A stretch of DNA of 64,000 nt, taken from Wuchereria bancrofti (Eukaryota > Nematoda > Chromadorea > Rhabditida > Onchocercidae). Below, in pieces: positions 40,939 to 53,108 of the stretch; position 1 is the first letter of the stretch, and each line of letters starts with the position of its first letter. Made by a program: the position numbers and the translations under genes. The DNA lies in NCBI GenBank assembly GCA_005281725.1, contig SSBO01000012.1, positions 7,914,866 to 7,978,865 on the forward strand, in the 5' to 3' direction. Under the pieces are notes generated by a model. That model saw only the letters and a program-made list of their open reading frames with translations. It was not told the DNA's origin and did not search any database.

Positions 40939-43627
40939 TTAGTTTGTAGTCTTAAATTTATTTCCTGTCAGTGCGTTAGTTTTCACAGGCTTCAGTCTTC
41001 TAATAGTTAAAGTGATATTACTAATCAGGTTTTCCATTGATGGTAATTGTCCTGTTTATTCTTTTTTTTTACTCAACTCATTTTGCTTCATTCTGTTTCA
41101 TGCCTCTCTCTGTTTAATTTATAGATGTAACATGTGTTATGTTATTGATGCTTTCAATGTATATGTGAAAATTTTCATATGTTATGCATTCCTTTTTTAT
41201 TTTTGTTACATGATGGAATTCATAATATTGTATGCTATATGCATGTTATTTTATATATAATTTATCGGCACCACTTCAATAACCATTATCTGTTTTAAAC
41301 TTAGTGCATCCGGAAAAATGGATTTTTTATGTACTTATTGTTGCTGTATTATATCAAACATTTTATTGCCTGTGATTTCTCGTTTGAAATTTGCTATTAG
41401 ATTATCCAGAACGGTACGTTGAATTTTCCAGTTGCCAAATAGCATATTTTTTTCGGTGGTGATTTGTTTCCCTTAATTTATCCGGTCAAAAATTTGCTCA
41501 ACTAAGACACTTTTGCAAGTAAAAACAGTGTTTCTGCTTCATTATTCTGTTTACCTTTATTAGCAAACCGTTCTCTGATTACATGTCAGGCTTGAAGTAT
41601 ACTTTGTGTGGCAGTGCAGGTTTATTTTTTGTATGCAATTCGACAATGCATTTGCAACGTTCCTATATACAAAAAATTGTGTGGCATACCGAAAAGCGAA
41701 GTTCTTTTTATCATTTGTCTTCTAGCTGATGGATTCATGGCTGAAATTAATTAGTAGGAATATCCGTTTTGTCACCAATTATAGTAAACTCCATGTACTA
41801 CTACGTCTTCATGTCTTTGCAAATTTTAGTGATGGTTTAAAATGATATATTATTTCTTCAATGCAGTACAATATGTTCTACACATGTATGTGTTGATTGC
41901 TCAGCTCCCTTTCTGTATAAAAAGAGCATATCATCTGTTTGTAACATGAGAAGAGCTTCGGTATTTGATCGCCAGTGGACACTGTGAATTTCAATATGTC
42001 AGTCTTGTTATTGCAGCAAGATGAAAGACAAATCACTTCAGTTAGGGTTGAAATGAAAAGATGGGAGTTGGTGAACCAAAGCATACGAGAATGAATGTCA
42101 GTGTGCATTCCTAAGGTCCCATACTGATTTCTGACTTTTGTTCCTTTGCGACAGTCTTGGTACGTGTCGTGAGGTGTAAACAATTTAGTAAACTTTCCCA
42201 GTTAAAGTTGATTGTGCTTGCAGAATAATTCGGATGGTAGATGTCACCTGTTCTGTTCCTCAACAAGCTGTTGTGAGAGTCATTCTGTGAGAATGCTTTT
42301 ATATAAGTTCTTTACTCCATATTTTTTAGACAATAACTAGTTGAACTGTCCACACTGATCTATTAAAATAAAATTGTTTAAATTTTGGGGTTATTGCTTA
42401 TTTCTTTGCATATTTTTCCAGTGGCAGTGGTTCTCCTATTCGTTGCATTTCATCTGTGCTTTTCTGTAGATCCATCATCACCACTTTACCTCTTCTTTAT
42501 TTACCACCTGATCAGCGTTTGTATCACTATTTGCCTACCAAAAATAGCAGTGATAATAATTGAGACGTTCTCGTAGGCTTGTTACTGTTTATACATAGTT
42601 GATTTTGTTCAAAAATGTAATGCTTATTTTTGATATATGGACCTAGATACAGCATTTCCCTAGAAATTTCACTCGTTACTGCTGAGTGGTTTGCTTGTCC
42701 TGATCTCATCTAGAGTTTGGAAGTGACGAGTGATGGAGGGAATAGTCATACTATGATGTTACCCATCTTTTTGGTGTACAAGCACTTATAATTTCCTTAG
42801 CAAGTGTTTAAGTTACAGCTTTCTTTTCTTTTTCTTCGTTTAATTAATGATGTATTCATTTCCACTTACTGTAAAGTTGCATACATATTGACCTATGTGA
42901 TTAGGTGTTATGTACATTGAGCGCACTCAGAACGCCATTTTTAATCTCACTTCTATTTAAGGCTAATGTTCTAGATACTTGGCAGACTTTTTTTCATCTG
43001 CATTCCATATCCTAACGGATTGCTCCCTGGATGAATTAACTAGAGATTTACGTATACAATTAAATATGATGACTTTTGTCGCAAAAACTATATCTGAGCC
43101 GAGAGTAAAAAACGTACATTTGCAGAGGTGACTAATAAAATTTGGAGAAAAATACCGGAACTAAAAGCTAAACACGTAAAGCTAAAACTGGAATTTAGAC
43201 ATAAGCGTCGAAAGTGACATATATGCAACGTCGTGAAAACCAAACATTGACTTCAAAACTGAAAGACTGCCAATTACAAAGTACCCGTTGTGAAAGTTAT
43301 ACTGCTGCTAATACAAAGACACATCTTCGTCTTGAATGCAAAACACTGCGAACAATATTGTTTTGAAAAAAACAAAACAGAGCAATCTAGAAAATCATCC
43401 TTAAATTCATATACATCTTTGATGAATAAACATCCAGAGCAGGAAGATTCAGTGAGCTGCTGTAGACGACTTTACTGATACTTCGTTTTTACCGAACTGG
43501 AAAAGTAATGAAATAAGTTGAAATCCAAATTCAAAAATTATAAGACGAAAGTGTTGCGACAAGTACGAAGTCTATTGCCAGTAATACATTTTTCTCAGAA
43601 TTAAGTGTAGCTCAGTATGTGCATATT
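40939..43627. other. Convergent spacer of 2.7 kb
   Basis: Between the 3' ends of the KIND-FERM-PDZ gene and the ACK-like kinase gene. 40.9-42.9 kb is AT-rich with no supported exon. Coding-like fragments at 42976-43478 are listed separately. Missing 3' exons of the kinase could lie here on the minus strand, but I could not identify any. Confidence 0.4.
42976..43478 (+). pseudogene. Decayed coding-like stretch, coiled-coil type
   Basis: Four successive coding-looking fragments lie in shifting plus-strand frames without introns: about 42976-43131, about 43105-43216, 43223-43366, and a fragment ending at 43478. Their composition (Lys, Glu, Gln, Leu-rich; LKLEFRHKRRK and QRRENQTLTSKLKDCQLQ) looks like a coiled-coil protein. 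Each frame ends in a stop just as the next opens, which is what small indels in a dead gene would give. No family was recognised, and it could instead be chance open frame in a locally A-rich stretch. Confidence 0.28.
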
Positions 43628-46590
43628 CTAAACTGAAGGGACAATTCTGTAGAATGGATTTACCTGTAATAATCCAAAAGTTGTCCCATCAACCCCAACA
43701 TGACAAGTGTGGTGAACGTCACCTTGAGGTTCACTTATCAACAACTTCTTACGACTGTTCTTGTCTTGTGTTTTTTCTTTATCATGGAGAGAAGTTTTTG
43801 AATGTGCTAAAAAGGAAACTGATGACAAGTACTGATCGCATTTACTGTTCGGCAATTCGATGGCAAGCTTTGCAACAGTTTCTTCGGGTCTAAATAAACC
43901 TGTTCGACCATTTCGCATATATCCACGCCAGAAGTAGCCATCTGGATATGTCGAAGGACTGAAACTTCAATCTAAATCATCGGAAGTTTTAACTAGAATA
44001 AGGTAGGGATTAACATCAGATCTACAATGAGAATACACACTAGAAACCTGAAATCTGTCTAAGAATGCCATCACATAACAAACATAGGAAGAAATCATTG
44101 TTCGACTAAAAACACAAACTAATTACTAACCACTTATCAAGCACAATTATAGTTTCATTTTTTAAATACTGTAGATGGTCAGTGATCCCGTCACAGCAAG
44201 ATGCCACAGTAACTAGACACTGAGGCATGATTTCTGGAAGTTTGCGGACGATGTAAGTAAAAGAAGGACGCTCTTCCGGTTTGTGAGTCCAGCATTGCAT
44301 CATGAGCTCATAGAATTCACGTGGACATGCGTCTGGACATTCCAATCTTTGTAAATTTGGATAATCTATTGTTGCTAATATCTGAAAAAGCAATATGTAT
44401 CCCAACACAATGCATATTATTGGATTTTTTTTTAATTAACCTTACTGAAAGACGAAACGAAAATAACCTGTGCACCGGTAAAGCCAGCCCATGGCATCTG
44501 ACCGAAAGAAAATATTTCAAATAATGTCACTCCATATGACCAGACGTCACTGGCAGACGTAAACTTCAGGAAATTAATGGCTTCAGGGGCACACCACGCG
44601 ATCGGTAGTTTTACTGCTTCTGAAAACTCGCTTCGATAATAATCTTCGCCCATACCCAAAGAACGGCTTAATCCAAAATCCGAAATTTTCACCTGCAATT
44701 GGTTGTGGAATTTAATATATGGCACTCCTAAATGTTAATATTTCACCATTGTTTTACTATTGTCTCCCTCACTTGTTCTGTATCATCTTATTTTCACTTC
44801 TTAAACACATTAGCCTTCATTTTCAAGAAGATAAAGAGAACAAAGGAAGCGTTCTTTCAAATCTAATGTTTGTTACAACGAAAAAAGGTCCATTTACCCT
44901 TTCAGTAGAAAAAACAAGAACATTTCGTGCTGCAAGGTCACGATGAATAAGTCTTTCATCTGATAGGTACTTCATGCCCTGCGCAATTTGTACCGAAAAT
45001 TTACAAAGTGTATCCACAAAAAATGTAGCACGCAGAGCAGGTTTTTGAAGGCACTCCAGTAATGATCCACAAGGTGCCAATTCAGAAACCTGGACGAATG
45101 TAATTGAAGTAATTCAAACAGATGCCAATGTTTTTTTAAGCTGAACAAAGGAGTGAAAAAACAAGTAACAGAAAAATCAATATAATAAATGACTCTGCCT
45201 TTTTACATGATGAATATTTATTGTGAAAAAAGAAAAAAAGATCTATTTCCCTAACCAAAAACCCACCAGCATAACTGCTTTAGTATCCAATACTACACCA
45301 TAAAGTCTGACAACACATTCATGATGCATCTTGTGTAACACTGCAACTTCTTGCAAAAAATTAAGAGGATTGGCAAATAGTTTTTCAGGCAAAATACATT
45401 TCACAGCTACCTGAAACAGAGATTTGTAAGCTTCGTATATTAAATTAGCTGTCATTTTGTTAGCAATATGTAAACTTCGTAGAGAAAACCAAGAGTTCTT
45501 GCATGTGAGTCTTCTTAAACGGTTCATGAACGGCTATATGCGACGTAAATTAAACCAATATATCATATGTTATATCGAATAACCAACTTAGTGATTCTCG
45601 TGATTTAAAATTCAATGGTAGTAAAACTATGCCCAGCAAATACCTGTATTTGCTCAGTGTTATTTGAATTATTCCAAGCGGCTTGATAAATAGATCCGAA
45701 CTCTCCTTTTCCCAACTGCTTGGATAAAGTGATATTTTCCAGAGGTATAACGTGCTGCTCTTGATAATTCGGTGAATGCTGTTCTTTTTTCTTTAGACTT
45801 CCTGAAAAAAATATAGATACTTTTTATATTATTGAAAAGTGTTAAAAAAAAGAAAATAACTTGGGAATTCAAGCTTATGAATACACCAAGAAAGTAATAA
45901 CGAAAAGTACTACTAGCGATGAAATATCATAATTTGTCAACTAATAGAAATTGAAATAAGAACTATGAACGAAGGTGATGCCTTTGCCAAGGATCTTCCT
46001 TCGTAACTTTCCCATAATCGAAGACTTGGAAAATATCCGATAGTAAACCGCTTGCAAACGTTTCTGTTCCGGCCTGCTCATACCAATTTTGTTCAGGTCT
46101 TTCTCATCCACATAACTCATATCAGCCGCATTACGTAACCTCAGGACCGTTCGCATGGAATGTTCATAACTGAAATAACTTAACCGAGATTACCTACAAA
46201 CATATTCCTTATGAAAGAAGTTATTCATCTTACATCACATACTAATTTTAGAGAAGCAAGTTTTTTGATATCATATACAGTTTTTCACAACCCACAAGTA
46301 TCAATCAGCTATTATTTTAAAATGGTCTACGATCAATTAATACAACTTTATAACTTCGATGAACTTAATTTGAGTTTAACTTTTGTCTAATTTCAGATAG
46401 TTTAATCTATAAATAATGTATTTTAATTGGTATACGAAATGGGAGCAACTTTGTCGTATTTAATATCATCACTCATCAATTTGGCTGCTTGCAACTGCTA
46501 AGATTAAAAGCAAATGAAAGGAAAAGTGTACTACAGCAAATCGGCTTCATATAATAATTCCGAAATGGTGCACTGATCCGCTGCCATCAT
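43628..46590 (-). CDS. sid-3: ACK-family tyrosine kinase (SID-3/ARK-1-like)
   Basis: Eight exons, 5' to 3': 46590-46535, 46169-45964 (3' edge uncertain), 45801-45644, 45410-45267, 45089-44898, 44692-44468, 44381-44131 and 43958-43628, about 520 residues. Domains: SAM-like at about 1-70 ([29 protein letters not shown]); kinase at about 108-375 with [30 protein letters not shown] and [14 protein letters not shown]3 at about 378-440 ([15 protein letters not shown]); CRIB at about 486-505 (ISEP...[10 protein letters not shown]). This is the ACK order; all catalytic residues are present. ACK kinases bind GTP-CDC42 and act in endocytosis; in C. elegans, SID-3 aids dsRNA import and ARK-1 restrains EGFR signalling. 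The CRIB favours SID-3. The long ACK C-terminal tail is missing: either it stops at 43628, or the donor at 43663 leads to unidentified exons. Confidence 0.85.
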
Positions 46591-47037
46591 CCTTCCAGCA
46601 CTTTTATTGGATCGTAAGTTGTGAATAATCTCTGCACAATCCAAAATTTCCACTAGCTAATGTATAACATCCTAAAAACAAAAGATCAAAGAAGCTAAGG
46701 TTATAAATCACAAAGTTGATGGTTAATTTTAATTGAGAGAATTTTTCGAAGCTTCCATATTTGGTCATTCTACTCTTTCAAAATGACAGAGTTTTTCATA
46801 GAAAAAGAAAAAATTCCCTTGTCCTACACTCTGTGAATATCAAAGGTGAAGGTGAACAACAGCAAAACAACCACTAGCAGAACAGGTATGCAATATGTCT
46901 AATGTAGGGACGACATTCAAATGAACAAACTATTCATTATTAAACGTCGTTCTTAGGTTTCTTTCTGCTTATACTAGTTCATGGAGATGTGTAGAGTATT
47001 AAACTTATATTTCAGGTACTGAAATGTTAGCAGAGAA
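46591..47037. promoter_or_regulatory. Divergent promoter, ACK-like kinase / tafazzin
   Basis: Only 447 bases separate the two opposing starts. An acceptor TTTCAG ends at 47015, 22 bases before the tafazzin ATG. A minus-strand TGCAG near 46626 lies in frame upstream of the kinase ATG and could be its trans-splice site. Confidence 0.45.
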
Positions 47038-48764
47038 ATGGACAAATCATATGGATTTCAATTCCAATGGCCATTCCCAAAGAATCCTAATGCTTTGTAT
47101 AGATTTGCTTCCAAGGCTACTCTCATCGTGGTCCTCTCAGCGTGCAAACTTATCTTCTCATTAAGTATGTTTCTATTTATGCAAAAATGATATGGTATTC
47201 ATAACAATAATATTTATGCGTTTTGGCAGTTGTTATGTCTTACTATGCTTTTGGAAGGTGCATCATTTTGCGACGTATTAAAACTATTTCTGAATATGAT
47301 AATTGTGATCAAATGGTCTTGTTCTGTTGTTAACGGATTCCGAATTTTTTGAAGTTATAACTTCAGACATGAATCGTATATCAGTAATTAACAAAAATCG
47401 ACTTCTATCTGCTCTGGAAAATAAGTCGAGACCGTTGATCACTGTATCAAATCATCGTAGTAACATGGATGATCCTTTAATTTGGTGTAAGTTTTCATGG
47501 ATGATCCTTTAATTTGGTATAATATGTAAACGAGGAATTTAAAAACCAAACGCTGCAAATAAGAAATTTTATTTTATTGGTTGAGATTTCATCTTAGTTA
47601 ATCCTTCGGCGCTAAATCCCTAATGGTGTTTCATTTTCCCGCTTAGGTCTTTTCACGTGGCGTGAATTCTTTTCGAACATATCAAGGTTTCGGTACACTT
47701 TGGCAGCACATAACATATGTTTCACAAAAGCATGGCATACTTGGTTAGTACTTCGTTCTAGTTCTTTTTTTTTTAATAAATTTCAGATTATGCTAAATAC
47801 TAAATTCATTTCTTTATGTAATAAGTTGTGGCATGCGTTCAGAGTGATTGTGACCATTAATTTTTCTAGAGGCTGAGTTAAATACATTACTTTTCCAAAT
47901 TTCTTAAATTTTCAAGACTCCATATGAAAGGCTCATTAATTATTGTTTTTACACCATTGTTTTTTTCTGATCTCAGTTTATTTCGTAGAAAAATACTATC
48001 TATAAGTGAACTTTTGTTCTAACTTCTCTAAATTTTCAGGTTCTTTTCATTGGGTAAATGTGTACCAATTGTGCGCGGTGAAGGTGTTCATCAAAAAGGA
48101 GTTGATTTTTGCATTGAAAAACTTGCAGAAAATCAATGGGTTCATGTTTTTCCCGAAGGTAAAGTAACACCCATTCCGATACGGATCAAATGGGGTGTAG
48201 CGCGTATGGTAGGTTACAAGTTTTCTGTTATGTTTCTTAGCAGGATGCGATGATTTTGTTATTAATATGCTTACAAAATGATCTTTCACATCTTATTTTT
48301 ACAGAACCATATTTTGGATGCACTCAGCAAAATGTTTTTATCTCAACTTTTAGATAATGGAAAGTCCAAATCCTCCTATACTTCTACCTATATGGATACA
48401 CCAAATGGCTGATGTCTGGCCACAATCAAAGCCATATTATCCTAGAGTAGGAAAGGTAATAAATATAACCTTACACACATCTTTCATATATTCATGTTAC
48501 CTGAATTTAGGATTTCAAGTTCTCTAATATCCTTCTGTTTAATGACTGTCTGCTGAATCTTTTTAAACGCTTAAAAATCTTAAAAAGCATTTTCGTCTCA
48601 TTCTTTTATTGCAGCATGTCACAGTGTTGATAGGCTGTGAAGTGGATATGAAGGAACATATGTGGAGGTTTCGCACTGGCTCCGAACGTGAAAGGCGAAA
48701 AGCACTTGCTGATTTTGTGCAGGAAAAATTGTTTAACCTTGGTGCTCAAATTGACCGAACATAG
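47038..48764 (+). CDS. acl-3: Tafazzin (cardiolipin transacylase, ACL-3-like)
   Basis: Six exons: 47038-47164, 47367-47486, 47647-47743, 48040-48208, 48354-48455 and 48615-48764, in phase, 254 residues (human tafazzin isoforms are about 260-290). The start [11 protein letters not shown] matches the tafazzin N-terminus, followed by one hydrophobic segment at about 25-42. The acyltransferase motifs are intact: NHRSNMD (HX4D catalytic site, His72 and Asp77) and FPEG (about 152-155). [20 protein letters not shown] is specific to tafazzin, and the tail [10 protein letters not shown] matches the family end. Tafazzin remodels cardiolipin acyl chains on the inner and outer mitochondrial membranes facing the intermembrane space. 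The exon 2 donor lies inside a 32-base tandem duplication. Confidence 0.95.
47464..47518 (+). repeat. 32-bp duplication over the tafazzin exon 2 donor
   Basis: The 23 bases at 47464-47486 (end of exon 2) recur exactly at 47496-47518 after a 9-base donor sequence (GTAAGTTTT). In the second copy the donor has decayed to GTATAATAT. Using it would read into a stop, so only the first donor is functional. Confidence 0.9.
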
Positions 48765-50645
48765 TTTTAGCTATTTATGGGTAAAGTTTATCATGTATTA
48801 ACTGTGAATTAGGGACCACTTCAGGTTCAGCTCGAACTTTACTTTGTTTATTTTTTCCTTGCACACTTCGCGTGTATTTTGATGTTCAAGAATTATTATG
48901 TCATACTTTTAAAAGCGTTATGGTATCAACAGGCTTGTTTTTGACAATGTTGACAAAAAGTGTGATCGTTATGGTTATTTGAGCGAATAATGCAGTCAAA
49001 CTCTGATCATTCCGACGGACCAAACCAATGCGAAAATTTCGTACTTCTCCTATTTGATAGCTTAGGAAAAATTGTTTTTAAAAGTTGTAAGGAAAAGAGT
49101 TTTTTGTTGAAAACAGCACCATTTATTTCGTAATTGCGATGAAATTACATTCAGCTTAACAATTTGTTCAAATAAATTTCTTCCAAAATTGTATGCAAAA
49201 TCAGTTCCGTTAGTAAAATTTGAGATAATAATTAAAACAAATTCGTCAGAACTTTCTGTTATTCTCTAATGAAGAACACATTCTAGAGACAAAACCTTAT
49301 TTTACATTGCAGTAACTTTCAAGTGATTTGTGATATAAATTCTAAATGACTAAGTTTTGTGGTACGGATGGTCAGGATCAATTGAGAAATTTTTGTGTGC
49401 AAAATGGCTTCATTAAGAAGATTTGTCGGTTATTTTTACATCGCCGCCTTCATTAATATTGAAGAAAGCGTAGAGTAATAATGTACTGTATGAACATGTT
49501 GCATAATCATCTGTGAAATCCAAAACTGTTTATCAACGTCAAATACCGCAGAAATGGTTTCTGAAACATGGTAGTGAAAAAAAAAAATTGTATATTTTGT
49601 GAAACACCGGTATTACTTATAGTTCATGCACATTGACTTCTGGGAACCTCCACACATCAGAAAAAAAAGATAATTTTCGGTGCACATATGTTGTATTGGG
49701 ATAGTTCCCGATCTTTTCTTTGGCGGAAGTAGGGTGTAAGAAGAGGACGGACATGTGCTATGATTCTTTGTGGTATGGAAATTCGACAAGTGTTTGCAAT
49801 TTTATGAAAAAAATTCCATAAAATGACGTGAGACATGAGACTTATGAACGAAAGTTCCTTACACATTTTCTGCGTACGACATGTTCAATACGCAAGGATT
49901 AGCTGCAACAGGAAAGTCACACATTGAATGCTTGAAGAGGTGCTGCTAACCAATGCGTTAAAATTCTTTAATTTGAAGTTTGAGTTATAATAGGAAGAAG
50001 ATATATGAAAAAATGTCATTTTTTCCTTTTTGAATGCGAAAATTAATTATAAAAGATGTCACTCTTGGCTACAAAAATATCACCTATGTTCTTTTCCTTT
50101 CTATGTAATACTTACTGTTTAACAAATTTTATTATTATTTGATATTTGTCGATAATCGAAATTTTGTTATACTAATTTATTTATAAGCTCGATCACAGCG
50201 GTATGTGAATGAATGTATATAAACTCTGAGTATATTCCGCAAGATTTTTCAAACTTGAGCTTTCAAGAAAATCAGGAGTGATTTGCTAAGAAATATGTAT
50301 ATGGTGTACGACTGTTGAGGATGATAACAGAGCAAGAGGTATGTTGTAGTGCAAAGCTTGTAATAGTGCATTGTTGTGTAGAGTATTTGTGCATGTCCCT
50401 CTGGTAATCCCTCTGGTAAGGCTTATATCAGGTGGCAGTTGTTTGCTAGGAGTTAGAAAATCTCGGCAATTTTCACTGAATAACAGAAGAGAAGGAGCGC
50501 AGTTGATCCATCATCTATTTAGTCGACACTCAGAGGAAAGAAAGCAAGCTTCAAACAGTTATGTTCATCCTGAACTCATCCTGTGTTTGTGTCTATCTCT
50601 GTTTGTGTCTGTGAATTGAATTCGAAGAGCTGCGATAATCGGACA
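48765..50645. other. Tafazzin 3' region and upstream of the micropeptide gene
   Basis: AATAAA at 49171-49176 is a plausible tafazzin poly(A) signal. No further coding exon was found. The last 400 bases, with pyrimidine-rich TGTGTCTGT sequence near 50600, are presumably promoter and 5'UTR of the small gene that follows. Confidence 0.4.
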
Positions 50646-50816
50646 ATGGCGCCTCCTGCATCGCGTAAACAGAGTATTGTTGAAGTTGCCGAAAAAACTT
50701 TTGATAAGAATACTCTTATTCTTATTGTTAATCTGCTTATCCTCGTTGTACTCACCAGCCTACTCTATATGGTGGCAACTTCTGCTATGGCTTCATCCAG
50801 AAGAGATGAGCATTAG
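50646..50816 (+). CDS. 56-residue single-pass membrane micropeptide
   Basis: A single-exon frame whose ATG sits in a good context (GGACAATGG). The product has a polar N-terminus (MAPPASRKQSIVEVAEKTFD), one strong transmembrane helix of about 20 residues (ILIVNLLILVVLTSLLYMV) at about 27-46, and a short polar tail ending SSRRDEH. AATAAA follows at 50894-50899, 78 bases after the stop, fitting a compact transcript. RKQS is a possible basophilic-kinase site. The layout resembles phospholamban/sarcolamban-type SERCA regulators or small respiratory-complex subunits, but no sequence identity supports either, so the function is unknown. Codon use and the sharp hydrophobic block argue against a chance frame. 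Confidence 0.6.
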   Translation: MAPPASRKQSIVEVAEKTFDKNTLILIVNLLILVVLTSLLYMVATSAMASSRRDEH

Positions 50817-53108
50817 CTCACTGGTAAGTTATTCAGCTTTTTATTTACTAGATTTTGATACTTCTTGCCGTCTCTGTTTCCCTGAGATGTTCCAATAAAA
50901 ATAACCGTTCAAGTTGACTTATATATCAATTTCTGAATCATTAAAATATGTTTAAGGTCACTGACTTTTCAATTAAATAATTATGGTTTTGGAATGGATA
51001 AATTGTGATCAGGATTATTGAGAAGCTTATTTTCTGATTGTGATGGATCATACTAGACATTCCCAGACATAAAATGTCAGAAAGTTCTATAATGTTATTC
51101 TTAATTAGCGAATAATTAAAGTGAAAGTTTTACGTCCAAAAATGCGCAAATTAATGTTAAGCTATCCTTCCATTTTCCTCTCCACCAAAACTAAACAAAA
51201 ACAATATCTTATCATCATCAGCCTTGAGACAATGTCGAAATATAATGGAACGGCTACTTTTATTCCTCCAGACGTTTAAACAGGTACAAAGTTATTGTCA
51301 TATGTTGGACTGTTAGTTAAGGCTGTTGATTGTTCAAATCACTGTCAGTCTTAATTAGCGAATAATTAGACGGAAGCTTTACATCCACAATACGCTAATT
51401 TTCTAAGATATTATGGATTATTAAAAATTATTTCGAATATATAAGATTATTTCCATTGTTATCAGCAGTTGACTTATAGATCATCTATTGAAATATCCTT
51501 CCAATTTTTGGAAACTTTCGCAGTTTTATATGCTATACAAACAAGATATTCAATAAGCTCGTATAAACATAAAAAATATCTTTCTGCTTAAGAATATTCT
51601 AATAGATCACTTCAAGATTTTTCTTTTTGAAAAAACGTTGGAATTCATGAAATCGCTAGAACGTATCGCTAAGAATAACCAACTCTTGACCATATCAGAT
51701 CACATTGCATGGAGCCGCTGATCTACAAATGAACACTGATAGCAGCGCAATACACGATCAAGTGTTCAAGTACACTTAATGTCACACAATCTGATGGTTA
51801 ATGTTTTCAAAACAGATTAAGTTCAGCTGACTTTTAAGTACAAATCCCTTCCATTTGATTAACAAATCAAACAAAACATACGAAAGAATTTGAACAACGG
51901 TTAATTTATCAGTGGAGCTGGCATCACTTTCTTTAGCTCAGCTAGCACTGCTTTCTTAATTAGCCTAAGACTTCTTCAAATATATTCCAGAAATGTAATT
52001 TATCACATTAGAATACAGTAGTAGAAGCTTTGAGGATCAATGTATCGTCACTCTACAAATGGCAATTGCGACAAATCATTTCTACTCTGAGGTTATTCCG
52101 CTTCATAATGAAAAATGGATATAACAGATGACAATGTACTTTTTGTTTGGTCTTAATAAAATTCAATAAGAAAAGCTCTGAAATTTTAAATTTACAACAT
52201 CAGTGTAAAGACAAGTGCTTGCGCTTGTCTATCGATATTTGCCAGTAGCAGGCATAAAGAAAAAAATACCAACTATTAAGATTTCACTGCAATAGCTTCT
52301 TAGCTGTTCTGCCTATAATTTTATTGGATGTTTTTATTTCATTTTCATTCTTGTTTCCGTGTGAAAGTAACACATACATTCACTGGAAATTCCTTACTAA
52401 TTTACCAATTTATGCTTAGACCATTCCCATCTATAATTTCAAAATTTTTAATGATTTGAGTTAGAAAAGCCTTACCCATTTCAGATTGTCACCAAAATAG
52501 TCTGTAATTTTGATCTCCGAATTGTTCAGCATACAAATCAGAAAGAACTGAACACATGTGTAGTAGGAATGTAGAAGTATATAGAAAGGAAGGGTAAGTG
52601 AATAGGATAACATGGAGAACAGTTGAGATGAGCACATCTTTTACATGTATTTCTACTAATTAATTACTAAACAGAATATCTCTGATCTTATTTTATGATT
52701 TGCTCTATTTTGTATCCATTTCAAACCTTTTCAAGCCTCTAACCGATTACCTATACTCTATATCCTTTTACTGCATTTTTCTAAAACTAATTATCTACTA
52801 TGATTTGCGCTGATTAATACAAAGTCATAAATTTTAACCAAGTTTAGCAGAATACTGGTAAATTTAATTTATTTATATGCAAGATAGGAACGTTTGTACA
52901 TTGGAACCACATAGGAACTTTAGGCATTATGCAAAATAATGATTCCGAAGCTATCACGATGATGGTGATAATCAGTTATTAAGATGAACAGATGAAGTCA
53001 GATTAAACGCAAAAAAAAAAAAGAAAAAAAAAAGCAAAGGCACAACACCTGCTTAGTAAGTTAAGACTTAAATATGTTTCAGGGATATGTTGCATTAATG
53101 TTTACATT
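50817..53108. other. Gene-poor spacer, 2.3 kb
   Basis: Between the micropeptide gene and the 3' end of PEX2. Very AT-rich with no supported exon. Contains a diverged direct repeat (51099-51152 and 51348-51401) and an A-rich run near 53010-53035. Confidence 0.45.
51099..51401 (+). repeat. Pair of about 53-bp diverged direct repeats
   Basis: Copies at about 51099-51152 and 51348-51401 share an exact TCTTAATTAGCGAATAATTA core and then a weaker match (AGTTTTACGTCC against AGCTTTACATCC). They are 249 bases apart in non-coding DNA and may be members of a dispersed family. Confidence 0.7.

Noticed and set aside
41878..42183. 101-codon minus-strand frame that might be a missing ACK C-terminal exon.
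   Set aside because: No proline-rich or UBA features, and no clear acceptor in the required phase.
53009..53036. A-rich run (A11-G-A10) considered as the tail of a retrotransposed copy.
   Set aside because: No coding remnant or target-site duplication is visible next to it; simple A-runs are common in this AT-rich DNA.
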